Below are positions 41,142-49,371 of a DNA stretch of 64,000 nucleotides, piece by piece. The position numbers and the translations under genes were made by a program. The stretch covers positions 434,001 to 498,000 of the forward strand of contig JADKAQ010000046.1 of the NCBI GenBank assembly GCA_016719105.1, in the 5' to 3' direction. The notes beneath the pieces are model-generated. The model saw only the letters and a program-made list of their open reading frames with translations, ran no database searches and was not told the origin of the DNA. The stretch comes from Gemmatimonadota bacterium. Its GTDB lineage: Bacteria > Gemmatimonadota > Gemmatimonadetes > Gemmatimonadales > Gemmatimonadaceae. Each line of letters begins with the position of its first letter. Position 1 is the stretch's first letter.

Positions 41142-41519
41142 TCAGGTCGCTCCGCCCACCGATTCGGGCATGGCGACGGTGAGGAGGAAGGTCACCCCCG
41201 CTTCGGTCGTCACCGCGTGCCGCACGTGCGCCCCGACCGAGATGATCGACCCTGGCCCCAGGTCGTGCACGACGCCGTCGACCGCGAATTGCATTCGCCC
41301 TTCGATCGCCTGGACCGTGATCGGCCCGGACGCGGCGTGATCGGGGAGCGCGCCCCCCGGTGCGAGCGAGATGAGCGTGAGGCGCAGCGCCCCGCTCTTG
41401 AGGATGGTGCGCGCCGTGCGCCCGTGCTTGTCGGGGAGCAGGGCCTTCATCTGCGCATGCTCATGCGCGAGGTCGAGCACGAGGGCCTGCCCGTCGAGCG
41501 GGCGGTCGAGTGATGACAT
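41142..41519 (-). CDS. small cupin protein at the end of the NO-related operon
   Basis: 125 residues from the ATG at 41519 (GGAG seven bases upstream). A single cupin fold: SLAPGGALPDHAASGPITVQAIEGRMQFAVDG and LGPGSIISVGAHVRHAV. The first cupin motif keeps only one His (PDHAA), and the second has H in AHVRH. It may bind a metal, but no reaction is known. Such cupins often accompany DUF2249 and NO-responsive genes. It follows the DUF2249 gene by 36 bases and is probably the last gene of the operon starting at 47680. Confidence 0.8.
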   Translation of the reverse strand: MSSLDRPLDGQALVLDLAHEHAQMKALLPDKHGRTARTILKSGALRLTLISLAPGGALPDHAASGPITVQAIEGRMQFAVDGVVHDLGPGSIISVGAHVRHAVTTEAGVTFLLTVAMPESVGGAT

Positions 41520-41555
41520 CACGATCTCCAGTGTCATGGTGTTAGGCACGACGAC

Positions 41556-42050
41556 TCACGCCGTACCCTTCCTGGTGATGAAGACGTGCACGCGATCCTC
41601 CGCGAGCTCCCGCACGTCATACGCATAGCCCTCGGCTTCCAGTCGTGGAAGGAGCAGCATGGGGACCCGCACGTTTATCTGCACCAGCGTGGCGTCGGGC
41701 GGCAAGGTCTTGAGCGCGGCCAGCGTGTACGACAGCGGCTCGGGAGGTTCCATGTCGCGCACATCGACCACCGCCACGTCGCGATAGAACCAGATCATCC
41801 AATCGTCAGGCGCCAGCGATTCGGTGTGGTGCACATAGCCGTGCTTCCCCATGACCGTGTAGAGCGGGACGGGCTCGAAGATGGCCCGTACCAGCAGGGC
41901 ACCTCCGGACTCCACCGTACTCTTGGCCGCCATCAGTCGCGCGAACGGCTCGCGCCCGTTCCGCAGATCTTCCCGTACGTCCACCTCGACGACTTTCGCC
42001 GAGTCCACGACCTGCAGCGCCAGCGGCAGGTCATCGCGCAACACGTTCAT
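41556..42050 (-). CDS. tandem DUF2249 protein
   Basis: 164 residues. Two related halves: the first reads VVEVDVREDLRNGREPFARLM and LLVRAIFEPVPLYTVMGKHGYVHHTE; the second reads VAVVDVRDMEPPEPLSYTLAALKTLPPDATLVQINVRVPMLLLPRLEAEGY. Both are the DUF2249/SirA-like fold. DUF2249 proteins are often encoded beside NO-detoxification and Fe-S repair genes, but their biochemical role is not settled. Its ATG overlaps the stop of the DUF59 gene, so the two are translationally coupled. Confidence 0.85.
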   Translation of the reverse strand: MNVLRDDLPLALQVVDSAKVVEVDVREDLRNGREPFARLMAAKSTVESGGALLVRAIFEPVPLYTVMGKHGYVHHTESLAPDDWMIWFYRDVAVVDVRDMEPPEPLSYTLAALKTLPPDATLVQINVRVPMLLLPRLEAEGYAYDVRELAEDRVHVFITRKGTA

Positions 42051-42349
42051 CCCTCGTCCTCCTGAATCAGTCCAGGATGCCACGCCGGTTCCCACACCAG
42101 CGTGGGTTCGACGCGTGTCACACCTGGGACGCGCGACACCGCCTGCATGATTCCGTTGGTGATGTGGTCGCCCATGGGGCAGTGCTCGGTGGTAAGCGTG
42201 TAGGTGACGGTGACGACTCCGTTGGAGCCGACGGCCACCCCATACACCAGCCCCATCGACAGGACGTCGAGGCCGACCTCGGGATCGATCACGGTCGACA
42301 GCGCGTCCAGCACGCCCTGCTCGACCTCGGTGGAAGTGCGTTCGTTCAT
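42047..42349 (-). CDS. DUF59/MIP18-type iron-sulfur assembly factor
   Basis: 100 residues. VLDALSTVIDPEVGLDVLSMGLVYGVAV is the DUF59 signature, and TTEHCPMGDHI holds the conserved Cys of the family. Relatives (SufT, PaaD) help mature Fe-S proteins. Here it may repair NO-damaged clusters or serve the Rrf2 regulator (inference). It overlaps both neighbours by four bases (ATGA), so it sits in a tightly coupled operon. Confidence 0.9.
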   Translation of the reverse strand: MNERTSTEVEQGVLDALSTVIDPEVGLDVLSMGLVYGVAVGSNGVVTVTYTLTTEHCPMGDHITNGIMQAVSRVPGVTRVEPTLVWEPAWHPGLIQEDEG

Positions 42350-43661
42350 GGAGTCCTCCGCGAAATGGCCAGCATTTGTCCCGCCGTCACCAGTGCCCCC
42401 GCAGCGAACACGCTCGCCCCGAGGCGCGCGCCGACCCCCAGCCTAACGCGACGGCGGCCACGAACACGACGGTCCCGGTCACAAGGAGCGCGACCGCGAG
42501 CTGCGCGCCGCGCGCCGAGTAGAGGTCGGCCACGCGCGGGAGCGGGCGCGTGCCGGCCAGCGGGCCGAAGCGATGGTTCCACACCAGGAACGGGACGATC
42601 TTGAAGTAGTGCGCCACCACAAAGGCGCACACACTCATGAGCACGAGCGCCACGTACGCCACCTGCACGCGCGGCGAGGCACGCCCCGCAACGACGACCA
42701 CCGCCAGCGGAAGCGCGCTCGCGAGCCCACCGAGCGCCCATGCCGCGAGGCGCATCCCCGCGTCGAGTTGTTGGCGGTGACGGTGCGCGTAGAACTCGCG
42801 CGACTGCAGGACGAAGGCGACCACGCCTGCGCCGATGAGGAGCGCCGGGAGCCAACGTCCGGCAATGGGGACGTGGTGCAGGAGCGCCAGGGCGCCGGCG
42901 CCGGCGGCGACCAACCGCATGGCCCACACCGCATACCGGTCGCTCCCGCCGTGGCTCAGGAGGAACATCGGGAAGAGGCGCTGTGACACACCAACCATCG
43001 ACAGCAGCACCCAGCCAGCGAGGGCGATGTGCAGGTGCGCCCCCAGGGCGATGGGGCGCACGACCCCGAGGAACGCGAGGTGCAGGTTGGCGCTGAGCGA
43101 CGCGCCCAGCAGGAGCGTGACGGCGAGGAAGGTGAGCGCCCAGGCCAGCGACCACCACAATACGTCGCGCTTGGGGGCGCGCCGGAGCGTCACCGAAACG
43201 TTCCCGAGAAAGCTGAGCGCCCCCAGCACCAGCGCGGTTACCCCCGCCAGCAGCAACATCGGGCGATGAGCCGCCAGCCCGGCGGTGAAGGCGAGGACAC
43301 CAGGCACGTACAACGCGAAGCTCGCGTGTGCCACGCGCTCCGAGGCGATGGGGACGCCGACGGCGACCGGGAGGAACTGGTACAGCGCTCCCATGATCGA
43401 CGTGGTGAACCAGCCGAGCGTGAGGAGATGGACGACGGCGAGCACCGGCGTGGTCGAGTAGCCGCCGAGTGCGAGCATCGGCGCCTGGACAACCGCCCCC
43501 GCCGCGGCGAGGCACAGAAACGCGAGCGCAGCAGCGAAGTGCGTTCCGGGCAGCCGAAACGGCGGACCGCTCGAGGTCGTGCGCACGGGCACAGGGTCGG
43601 CAACAGGGGGCACAGCAGCAGGGACAGCAGAGGGGACAGCAGAAGGCACAGCAGCGGGCAT
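42346..43661 (-). CDS. NnrS-/heme-copper-like polytopic membrane protein (one frame break)
   Basis: About 438 residues after restoring one base in the G-run at 42435-42439; the corrected C-terminus ...VGARLGASVFAAGALVTAGQMLAISRRTP overlaps the DUF59 start. After a Pro/Ala-rich N-terminus (AAVPSAVPSAVPAAVPP) come about 12 helices with scattered histidines (VVHLLTLGWFTTSIMGALYQFLP, ANLHLAFLGV, LGAHLHIALAGW, VVAHYFKIVPFLVWNHRFGP). The pattern resembles NnrS and the cytochrome oxidase subunit I-like proteins found beside NO reductases. It probably binds haem or copper and takes part in NO metabolism or in assembly (inference). It starts six bases after the SCO gene. Confidence 0.78.
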
Positions 43662-43667
43662 TGGGGA

Positions 43668-44603
43668 TTACGACGCTCGCAGCAGCTCACGCATGCGGTC
43701 GAGGTCACCGTCGAGTCGCGCCGCGAGGCGCCCCTCGGCGTTCACGAGAAATGCGACGGCCGCGTGGTTGATGTCGCCGGTGGCGCCGTCGCGCGAGCGC
43801 CCCACGCCCCACCCATCGAGTACCGCGCTCACCTCGTCCACGCTCCCGCTCAACAAGCGATCGCTCGCCGACAACGCCCACTGCTGGGCGATGTGCGGGA
43901 GCCGCGCGGGGACGTCGCGCCAGGGATCGAGCGTGACGACGACGATCGGTACCGTGTCGCGCCGGGAGTGCGTGCGCGCCTCACGCAGCTGGTGCACCAG
44001 CGTCGGACAGATATCGGCGCAGTGGGCAAAGGCGAAGGTCACGATGACCGGGCGCCCGCGCCACGAAGCGAGATCGAACTGGGCGCCCCTTTGGTCGATG
44101 AGGACGAGCGCCGGCGCGGCCACATCGAGTCGGGCAATCGGTGCGGCCGCCGCACGCGGAGCGAAGACGTCGCCGCGCATGAGCGCGAGGGCGCCGCTCA
44201 CCCGGTCGGCAGCTGCAACCGACCCGGCCATGACGGCGAGCGCCACGGCCGCCATCGCTCCCTGGCCCCACCATCGCCGGGCCAGCCACGACAGGTCGTC
44301 GCGGAGCGCACGTCCCCAGACCGCCACGAGCACGCCCACCATGCCCAGCGGCTCACCCACCAGCAAGACCCACCCGCCGGCCGACGGCAGCCCCGAGTCG
44401 GTGGCACCAAAGCAGGCCGCGCGCGTGCGCAGGACCCACGTTGGTGCCTCCATGCCCACCGGGTACAACGCAAGCGCCCACCACCCGATCGTGATGGCGA
44501 TGATGAGCGCCAGCGTGACGGCGGCCGCACCGCGCCCGGGGAAGATCCCCCGGACGCGACCGTCACCTGCAACGTTTACCGTGTGTGTCACCCGACTTTC
44601 CAT
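43668..44603 (-). CDS. SCO1/SenC-type copper chaperone with extra N-terminal membrane helices
   Basis: 311 residues. The C-terminal thioredoxin-like domain has FAFAHCADICPTLVHQL (CxxxC) and the distant His in DINHAAVAFLV, the three SCO copper ligands. The first 150 residues add about three membrane helices, whereas a usual SCO has one. It probably delivers copper to the CuA site of subunit II. Its start lies inside the last 16 bases of the subunit I gene. SCO/SenC genes beside subunits I and II are seen both in oxidase and in sNOR (norSY-senC) clusters. Confidence 0.88.
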   Translation of the reverse strand: MESRVTHTVNVAGDGRVRGIFPGRGAAAVTLALIIAITIGWWALALYPVGMEAPTWVLRTRAACFGATDSGLPSAGGWVLLVGEPLGMVGVLVAVWGRALRDDLSWLARRWWGQGAMAAVALAVMAGSVAAADRVSGALALMRGDVFAPRAAAAPIARLDVAAPALVLIDQRGAQFDLASWRGRPVIVTFAFAHCADICPTLVHQLREARTHSRRDTVPIVVVTLDPWRDVPARLPHIAQQWALSASDRLLSGSVDEVSAVLDGWGVGRSRDGATGDINHAAVAFLVNAEGRLAARLDGDLDRMRELLRAS

Positions 44604-46336
44604 AACACGCTCAACAGCTTCCAGTTGGTGAAGTAGTACACCACGAAGGCCGCGAGAAATGTCCCGACCAACGCGGCCGTTCCCGGCGTCGGCCCAACCC
44701 AGCTCGGCGCCTCGCGGTGCAGGCGTTCGTTGACCTCGTCGACGTTAGGCACATGCGTCGGCGGGTTGGTGAGTCCCTGTGGAATGCCGGCGACCGCCAC
44801 ACCGCGGACAACTTCTCCCACCGGTTCGCCCAGGAAGACCGACTTCACCGCGATCGCGATGAAGAGCAACGCCCCGGTGACCGCCATGATTCCACCGATT
44901 CCCATCACCGCCAGCACCAGGTCGACCGCCGGGTTGAATTGCACGCTGAACGGCGCCGAGGAGAAGGAGATATCCCAGTGCCGGCGCGGAACACCGAAGC
45001 TTCCGGCGAAGGTCATCCCCATCGACAGGAGCAACATCCCGAGTGAGAAGAGATACGGCTGCCACCGCGCCGCCCCCCAGAACGCCACCTTGCGACGGAA
45101 GACGAGCGGGAGGAGGTAGTAGGTCGCCGCCATGAAGGCCATCGCCGTCCCGCTCACCACCGTGGCGTGGAAGTGCCCCGGGATGCGCATCGTGTTGTGG
45201 GCGATGATGTTGATCTGCTCGGTGCCAATGGTGACGCCGGTGATCCCACCCACGAACCCGAAGACGATGACCGAGAAGACCATCCCGCTGAAACCAGGGT
45301 CGCCCCACGGCGCGCGCCGCAGCCATCCAAACAGCCCCTGCGTGTGCCCGCGCAACCGCATCCCCAGCTCCATCCCGGCCGGCACGGTAAAGCCATGGAT
45401 CATGGAGGCCAGCACCGCCATGTACATGAAGTAGGAGGTGTTCACCACCTTCCACGCCGGGCCGAATCCCGGATCGACGAGCAGATGGTGCGCCGAGGCC
45501 ATCGAGATGAACAGCACGTAGAGCACGAAGGCCGAGCGGCTCACCTTCTCGTTGAGCACCACGCCGCCCACCGTCAGCGCCGAGAGCATGTACCAGACCG
45601 CCACCATCGCCGCGACGTTGATCTGCTGCGACGAATGGCCCAGCCCCCACCAGATCATCCGATAGATCTGCGGATCGACCGAGTCAATCACGCCGATCGA
45701 CCAGAGGAAGGTGGGGATGTAGATGAGGGCGCCGTGCAGCAGCGTGATCACCGCGATGATCGCCGCCGTCACCGCGCCGTAGACCACCAGCGGGAGCGAA
45801 CCTTCATACGTCTTCTCGCGCTTGGCGATGACCAGCGTGGCAAAGAACTGCGCCACGACCAACAGCGCGCCGACGGCGAAGAAGATGATGCCGAGGTAGA
45901 ACAGCGGGTGCGCCTTGAGCGGCGGATACGACGTGAAGAGCACGTCCGCCTTGCCGCTCCACTGCATCCACTCGACCATGAGCGTGCCGACCAGCATCAA
46001 CCCGAAGTTCACCCACCCCAGGCGAGGGGCCGCCGGTCGCGCATTGATCAGCGCGGTGGAGGTGAACCAGAGCACCGCCATCTCGAAGTAGATGATGAAG
46101 AAGATCAGCATGTTCATCCCGTGCACCCCGAGGATGCGGTAATACCACACCGCGGGGAGCAGGTGCACCGCCTGCCAGCGGGTGAGCACGAGCAGGAGCG
46201 CGGCGATCGCCCCGATCAGGAGCGCGACGACGGCCACCACGGCATTGGCCTTGACCAGCGCCTCGGCCTGGTGATGAATGCGACGCCCGGTGAACTGGCA
46301 GGTGCGGAACGGATCCGCGAGAGTGGCGACGCTCAT
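44588..46336 (-). CDS. heme-copper oxidoreductase subunit I lacking the active-site tyrosine (NO reductase-like)
   Basis: 582 residues, about 13-14 helices. All six metal-ligand histidines are visible: LGVHGMNM (low-spin haem, about residue 74), GLGHSSQQ (CuB, about 232), ASAHHLL (CuB pair, about 281) and IPGHFHATV (both haems, about 386). AHNT...PGHFH is B-family (ba3-like). In oxygen reductases the CuB helix reads GHPEVY with Tyr cross-linked four residues after His; here that position is Gln. Loss of this tyrosine is the mark of NO-reducing families (eNOR, sNOR and others). With an Rrf2 regulator, DUF2249, DUF59 and NnrS-like genes beside it, an NO reductase is the best guess; oxygen reduction is not excluded. 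Confidence 0.85.
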   Translation of the reverse strand: MSVATLADPFRTCQFTGRRIHHQAEALVKANAVVAVVALLIGAIAALLLVLTRWQAVHLLPAVWYYRILGVHGMNMLIFFIIYFEMAVLWFTSTALINARPAAPRLGWVNFGLMLVGTLMVEWMQWSGKADVLFTSYPPLKAHPLFYLGIIFFAVGALLVVAQFFATLVIAKREKTYEGSLPLVVYGAVTAAIIAVITLLHGALIYIPTFLWSIGVIDSVDPQIYRMIWWGLGHSSQQINVAAMVAVWYMLSALTVGGVVLNEKVSRSAFVLYVLFISMASAHHLLVDPGFGPAWKVVNTSYFMYMAVLASMIHGFTVPAGMELGMRLRGHTQGLFGWLRRAPWGDPGFSGMVFSVIVFGFVGGITGVTIGTEQINIIAHNTMRIPGHFHATVVSGTAMAFMAATYYLLPLVFRRKVAFWGAARWQPYLFSLGMLLLSMGMTFAGSFGVPRRHWDISFSSAPFSVQFNPAVDLVLAVMGIGGIMAVTGALLFIAIAVKSVFLGEPVGEVVRGVAVAGIPQGLTNPPTHVPNVDEVNERLHREAPSWVGPTPGTAALVGTFLAAFVVYYFTNWKLLSVLWKVG

Positions 46337-46938
46337 GGCGTGGCTCCGTTGCTGAGGCGGGCGTTGGCGTTGTCGGCGACGGGCTTGCCGGACTTGTCGA
46401 GGACGATCACACGCCCGACCATGGCGTGGTGGCCGATACCGCAGAACTCGTTGCAGATGATGCGGAAGTCGCCCGCGGTCGTCGGCGTGACCTCGAGCGC
46501 GTAGTCATAGCCTGGCGAGATCGCGAAGTTCACGTTCAGCGGATACAGGCTGAAGCCGTGGTTCACGTCGAGCGCCGACAGGTGCAACCGGTACGTCTCC
46601 CCCTCCACCAGCTGCAGGATGGGGTACCACTGAAAGGTGAGCGCCGTGAGGTAGACGTCGCTCCCCGCCGGGGGCTGCACGATCGGCAGCCCGCGGTCTT
46701 CACCGACCTTGTACTGCTTGGCAAACTCCAGCGTGCGCGCGTAGAAGGCGCGCGGCTCCACCTTGCGCCGGATGCCCGAGGGATTCTGCCCGCCGCGCCA
46801 GTGCCACAGCGGCATCATGGCGAAGAGCACCATGCACCAGGCGAAGGCGATGGCCACCCAGATCTTTTCGGCACGATGCGCTGGCTTCCACCAGATACCC
46901 TCAGGCGCGTCGAGCCCCGTATGCACTTTGGTCAGCAT
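46333..46938 (-). CDS. CuA-containing subunit II of the heme-copper enzyme
   Basis: 201 residues from the ATG at 46938 (GAGG eight bases upstream). One N-terminal helix (KIWVAIAFAWCMVLFAMMPLWHW) anchors a periplasmic cupredoxin domain. The CuA ligands are complete: DVNHGF, then CNEFCGIGHHAM (C-x3-C-x3-H-x2-M) and the Glu between the cysteines. It therefore takes electrons from a soluble cytochrome c or cupredoxin rather than quinol. It overlaps the subunit I start in an ATGA. A single anchor helix with an intact CuA is typical of ba3-like enzymes and of eNOR/sNOR. Confidence 0.92.
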   Translation of the reverse strand: MLTKVHTGLDAPEGIWWKPAHRAEKIWVAIAFAWCMVLFAMMPLWHWRGGQNPSGIRRKVEPRAFYARTLEFAKQYKVGEDRGLPIVQPPAGSDVYLTALTFQWYPILQLVEGETYRLHLSALDVNHGFSLYPLNVNFAISPGYDYALEVTPTTAGDFRIICNEFCGIGHHAMVGRVIVLDKSGKPVADNANARLSNGATP

Positions 46939-46946
46939 GGTGGGCC

Positions 46947-47111
46947 TCAGGGAAGTGTGCCTTTCGGCATGGACAGGATCTCCCACATCCCCCACCCGGT
47001 GTACACGACGAACATCACCACCACGCCCAGCGCGAGCAGGAGAAAGACGTTGTCGAAGAGGCGCTGCATCAGCGGCGGCGACTCGTCAGGCACAGGAACA
47101 CGGTCGGACAC
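46947..47111 (-). CDS. small single-helix subunit (subunit IIa-like)
   Basis: 54 residues from GTG 47111, which has GAGG six bases upstream; an ATG at 47123 would add four residues. A polar N-terminus (SDRVPVPDESPPLMQRLFDN) leads into one membrane helix (VFLLLALGVVVMFVVYTGWGMWEIL). ba3-type oxidases have a similar one-helix subunit IIa. It lies between the Rrf2 gene and subunit II, eight bases before the latter, which supports a structural role. Confidence 0.7.
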   Translation of the reverse strand: MSDRVPVPDESPPLMQRLFDNVFLLLALGVVVMFVVYTGWGMWEILSMPKGTLP

Positions 47112-47146
47112 GGGAGACCTCATGCGTGCTGAGGGTGGTACAGCGG

Positions 47147-47680
47147 CTACCCGACGCGTTTTCGGGGAGCGGGAGAACGGCGTTTCGGCTTGCGTGTGAC
47201 GTCGGCGGCGGGGCCGCGCGATGGCGTGCGTTGCTCGTGCGGCGCGATGTCGTGGCTGGGCGCCATGCGCGGCTGATCGGCGATCTCGCCCAGCAGATCA
47301 GCCACGGTGGTCTCGCGAAAGAACATCTGCTGCGCCGCGGAGACGGCCTCCCACCGCGGATGCGCCGAGCACGGGTTCTTCCAACCACAGGTGGCGCGCC
47401 CCAACAGGCACTTGCGCTCGCTCACCGCGCCAAACGGTGCGGCGATGTCGCCAAGCGTGATATCGCGCGCGGCGCGCGCGAGTCGGAATCCGCCGCGCGG
47501 GCCGCGCCCGGAGCGCAGCACCCCGGCCTGCGCGAGAATGTGCAGCGTCTTGGAGAGATAGTTGCGCGGGACGCGCAAGTCGGCCGCGATGGCATCGGCC
47601 GGCACCGGATCGTTGGTCCCGTGCTCGGCGACATGGAGGACGGCGCGAAGGGCGTATTGCGCGGTGCTGCTGAGCGGCAT
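47147..47680 (-). CDS. Rrf2-family Fe-S transcriptional regulator (NsrR/IscR-like)
   Basis: 177 residues. MPLSSTAQYALRAVLHVAEHG and IAADLRVPRNYLSKTLHILAQAGVLRSGRGPRGGFRLAR are the Rrf2 winged helix. CLLGRATCGWKNPCSAHPRW gives three Cys plus a His (C-x6-C-x5-C-x2-H), fit for an iron-sulfur cluster that could sense NO, as in NsrR, or cluster status, as in IscR. A basic 45-residue tail follows. It is the first gene of the operon running down to the cupin and lies beside a palindrome on the divergent promoter, so it probably represses both directions until NO destroys its cluster (inference). Confidence 0.9.
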   Translation of the reverse strand: MPLSSTAQYALRAVLHVAEHGTNDPVPADAIAADLRVPRNYLSKTLHILAQAGVLRSGRGPRGGFRLARAARDITLGDIAAPFGAVSERKCLLGRATCGWKNPCSAHPRWEAVSAAQQMFFRETTVADLLGEIADQPRMAPSHDIAPHEQRTPSRGPAADVTRKPKRRSPAPRKRVG

Positions 47681-47723
47681 GACGCGGAACGGCAGGGGAT
47701 CGCGGATGGTGGACCAGCCAACG

Positions 47724-47760
47724 TTGCATTTATCATGTGGATATGATAAAATCGCCGCAA
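47724..47760. promoter_or_regulatory. divergent promoters overlaid by an 8-6-8 palindrome (Rrf2 operator candidate)
   Basis: TTTATCAT (47729-47736), six bases, ATGATAAA (47743-47750) form a perfect inverted repeat. Plus strand: TTGCAT (47724-47729), 17 bases, TAAAAT (47747-47752). Minus strand: TTGCGG (47755-47760), 17 bases, CATGAT (47732-47737). The palindrome covers the spacers and -10 regions of both, the expected place for the Rrf2 repressor. It also shows that the in-frame ATG at 47743 is promoter DNA, not the start of the cytochrome b gene. Confidence 0.7.
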
Positions 47761-47799
47761 GAGGGACTTTCGCCCCTCGGTTCCCCGTGCCGGGCCGTC

Positions 47800-49371
47800 A
47801 TGCGCTCGCTCGAACGTCTCGCCCTCCGCGTCGTCCGCGCCCTCGACAGCGCGAGCCACCGCCTGCTCGGCTGGCGCTACAACCCGCTGCACCAGAGCGG
47901 GGCCATCGCCGTGGCGCTGCTCGCGCTCCTCATCATCACGGGGCTGTATCTCCTCATCATCTATCGGGTGAGCGCACCGTGGGAGTCGGTGGCGCGCCTG
48001 CAGGGCGACCCATGGCTTGGGCGCTGGATCCGCGGCGTGCATCGGTATGCCTCCGATGCCCTCGTACTCGCGGTCGGCGCGCATGTGCTGCGCCTCTTCG
48101 CCCAGGCGCGCAGTTGGGGGCCGCGCACGCTCGCGTGGACATCGGGAGTGATCCTGTTGCTGCTGCTCTTTACCAGCGGATGGACGGGATTCGTGATGGT
48201 GTGGGACACCTTCGGTGTCCAACTGGCGAATGCAGGCGCGCGCCTCCTCGACGTCCTCCCGATCTTTTCGGAACCGATCGCCCGCACCTTTGCCGGCGAT
48301 CGCCCGGTCCCCTCGGCCTTCTTCTTCCTCAACCTCTTCCTGCACGTCGCCCTCCCGCTGGGTGCCGGCGCCGGGATCTGGCTCCACGTCTCGCGCATCG
48401 CGCGCCCCACGCTCCTCCCACCGCGTCCGCTCCTGTGGGGCATCGTCGCTGCGCTGGTCGCGCTCGCGGTCGCACTCCCGGCGCCACTCCCGCCGCGTGC
48501 CGATCCGTTCGTCGTCCCGGGGCAGGTGCCGCTCAACCTATTCTATGCGTTCTGGGTCCCGCCGGCTGGCAGGCTCCCGGTGTGGTGGGCGTGGGGAGGG
48601 GCGATCGCGACCTTCGCGCTCGCGCTGCTGGTACCGCGCCTCACGCGCCGCCCGCGCGAGGGGTCGTGGGCGCCGAGCGTGGTCGATCCGCGCCTGTGCA
48701 CCGGCTGCAACCAGTGCCCGCAGGATTGCCCGTGGGAAGCGATCACCATGCGCGAGCGCGACGATGGACGCCCGACACTCGTGGCGCATGTCGATCCCGC
48801 GCTGTGCGTGAGCTGCGGGATCTGCGCCGGCTCGTGCGCGCCTATGGGCGTGGGTCCCGTGCACCGCACCGGGCGCGACCAACTCGTCGACATCCGCGCA
48901 CTGGCGCGCGACGTCCTCGACGTCACCGGTCGCCGCCAGTGCTCGTCGCCATCTGCTGCGAGAACGCCGCCGCCACCCCAGCTCGACCTGCTGCGGCGCG
49001 AAGGGGCGATCATTCACCCGGTCACCTGCAGCGGCAACCTGCATTCCTCGGTGGTGGAGCTCGCGCTGCGCGGCGGCGCAGCCGGCGTGATCCTCTTTTC
49101 GTGTCCGCCCCGCGATTGCCGCGGGCGCGAAGGCCCCACCTGGCTCGACGCACGCCTGTTCCACGAGCGCGAGGCGGAGCTGCAGGCGCGCGTCGATCGC
49201 CGCCGTCGCGTCGGCGACGATGGCGGTGGGCGACCTCGCAGCCACCGATGTCGGAGTTCCGGCGGTTCCGGGCGCTCGAACGTCCGTTAGGCGTGCTGTC
49301 CCGGTCGAGCTCGGCGATCTGGACGCGATCTGCGAGCCGTGCCCCCCGCCGCCACCCAGGGGGGCTCGTGA
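47800..49371 (+). CDS. cytochrome b - ferredoxin - FlpD/MvhD fusion (several frame breaks)
   Basis: About 524 residues. A cytochrome b N-terminal domain (four helices) has two His-x13-His-like pairs (VHRYASDALVLAVGAHVLRLF; LHVALPLGAGAGIWLHVSRI) for two haems b. Two [4Fe-4S] motifs follow: CTGCNQCPQDCPWEA and CVSCGICAGSCAPMG. The end matches hydrogenase iron-sulfur subunit FlpD/MvhD, with VTCSGNLHSSVVELALRGGAAGVILFSCPPRDC. The family motif VAICCENAA appears only in another frame at 48930-48975, flanked by two compensating single-base changes. Four more near 49213, 49253, 49291 and 49340 lead to a TGA at 49369-49371 that overlaps the next GTG. As given, the frame stops at 49290. It probably moves electrons between quinol and a soluble carrier. 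Confidence 0.75.

Noticed and set aside
44588..46336. Naming subunit I as an ordinary cytochrome c oxidase or cbb3 subunit
   Set aside because: The ligand set is B-family-like, but the cross-linked tyrosine is missing and the neighbours suggest NO metabolism, so a plain oxidase name would mislead.
47743..47799. ATG at 47743 as start of the cytochrome b fusion
   Set aside because: It lies inside the palindrome and -10 region of the proposed promoter; ATG 47800 leaves a leader of about 40 bases.
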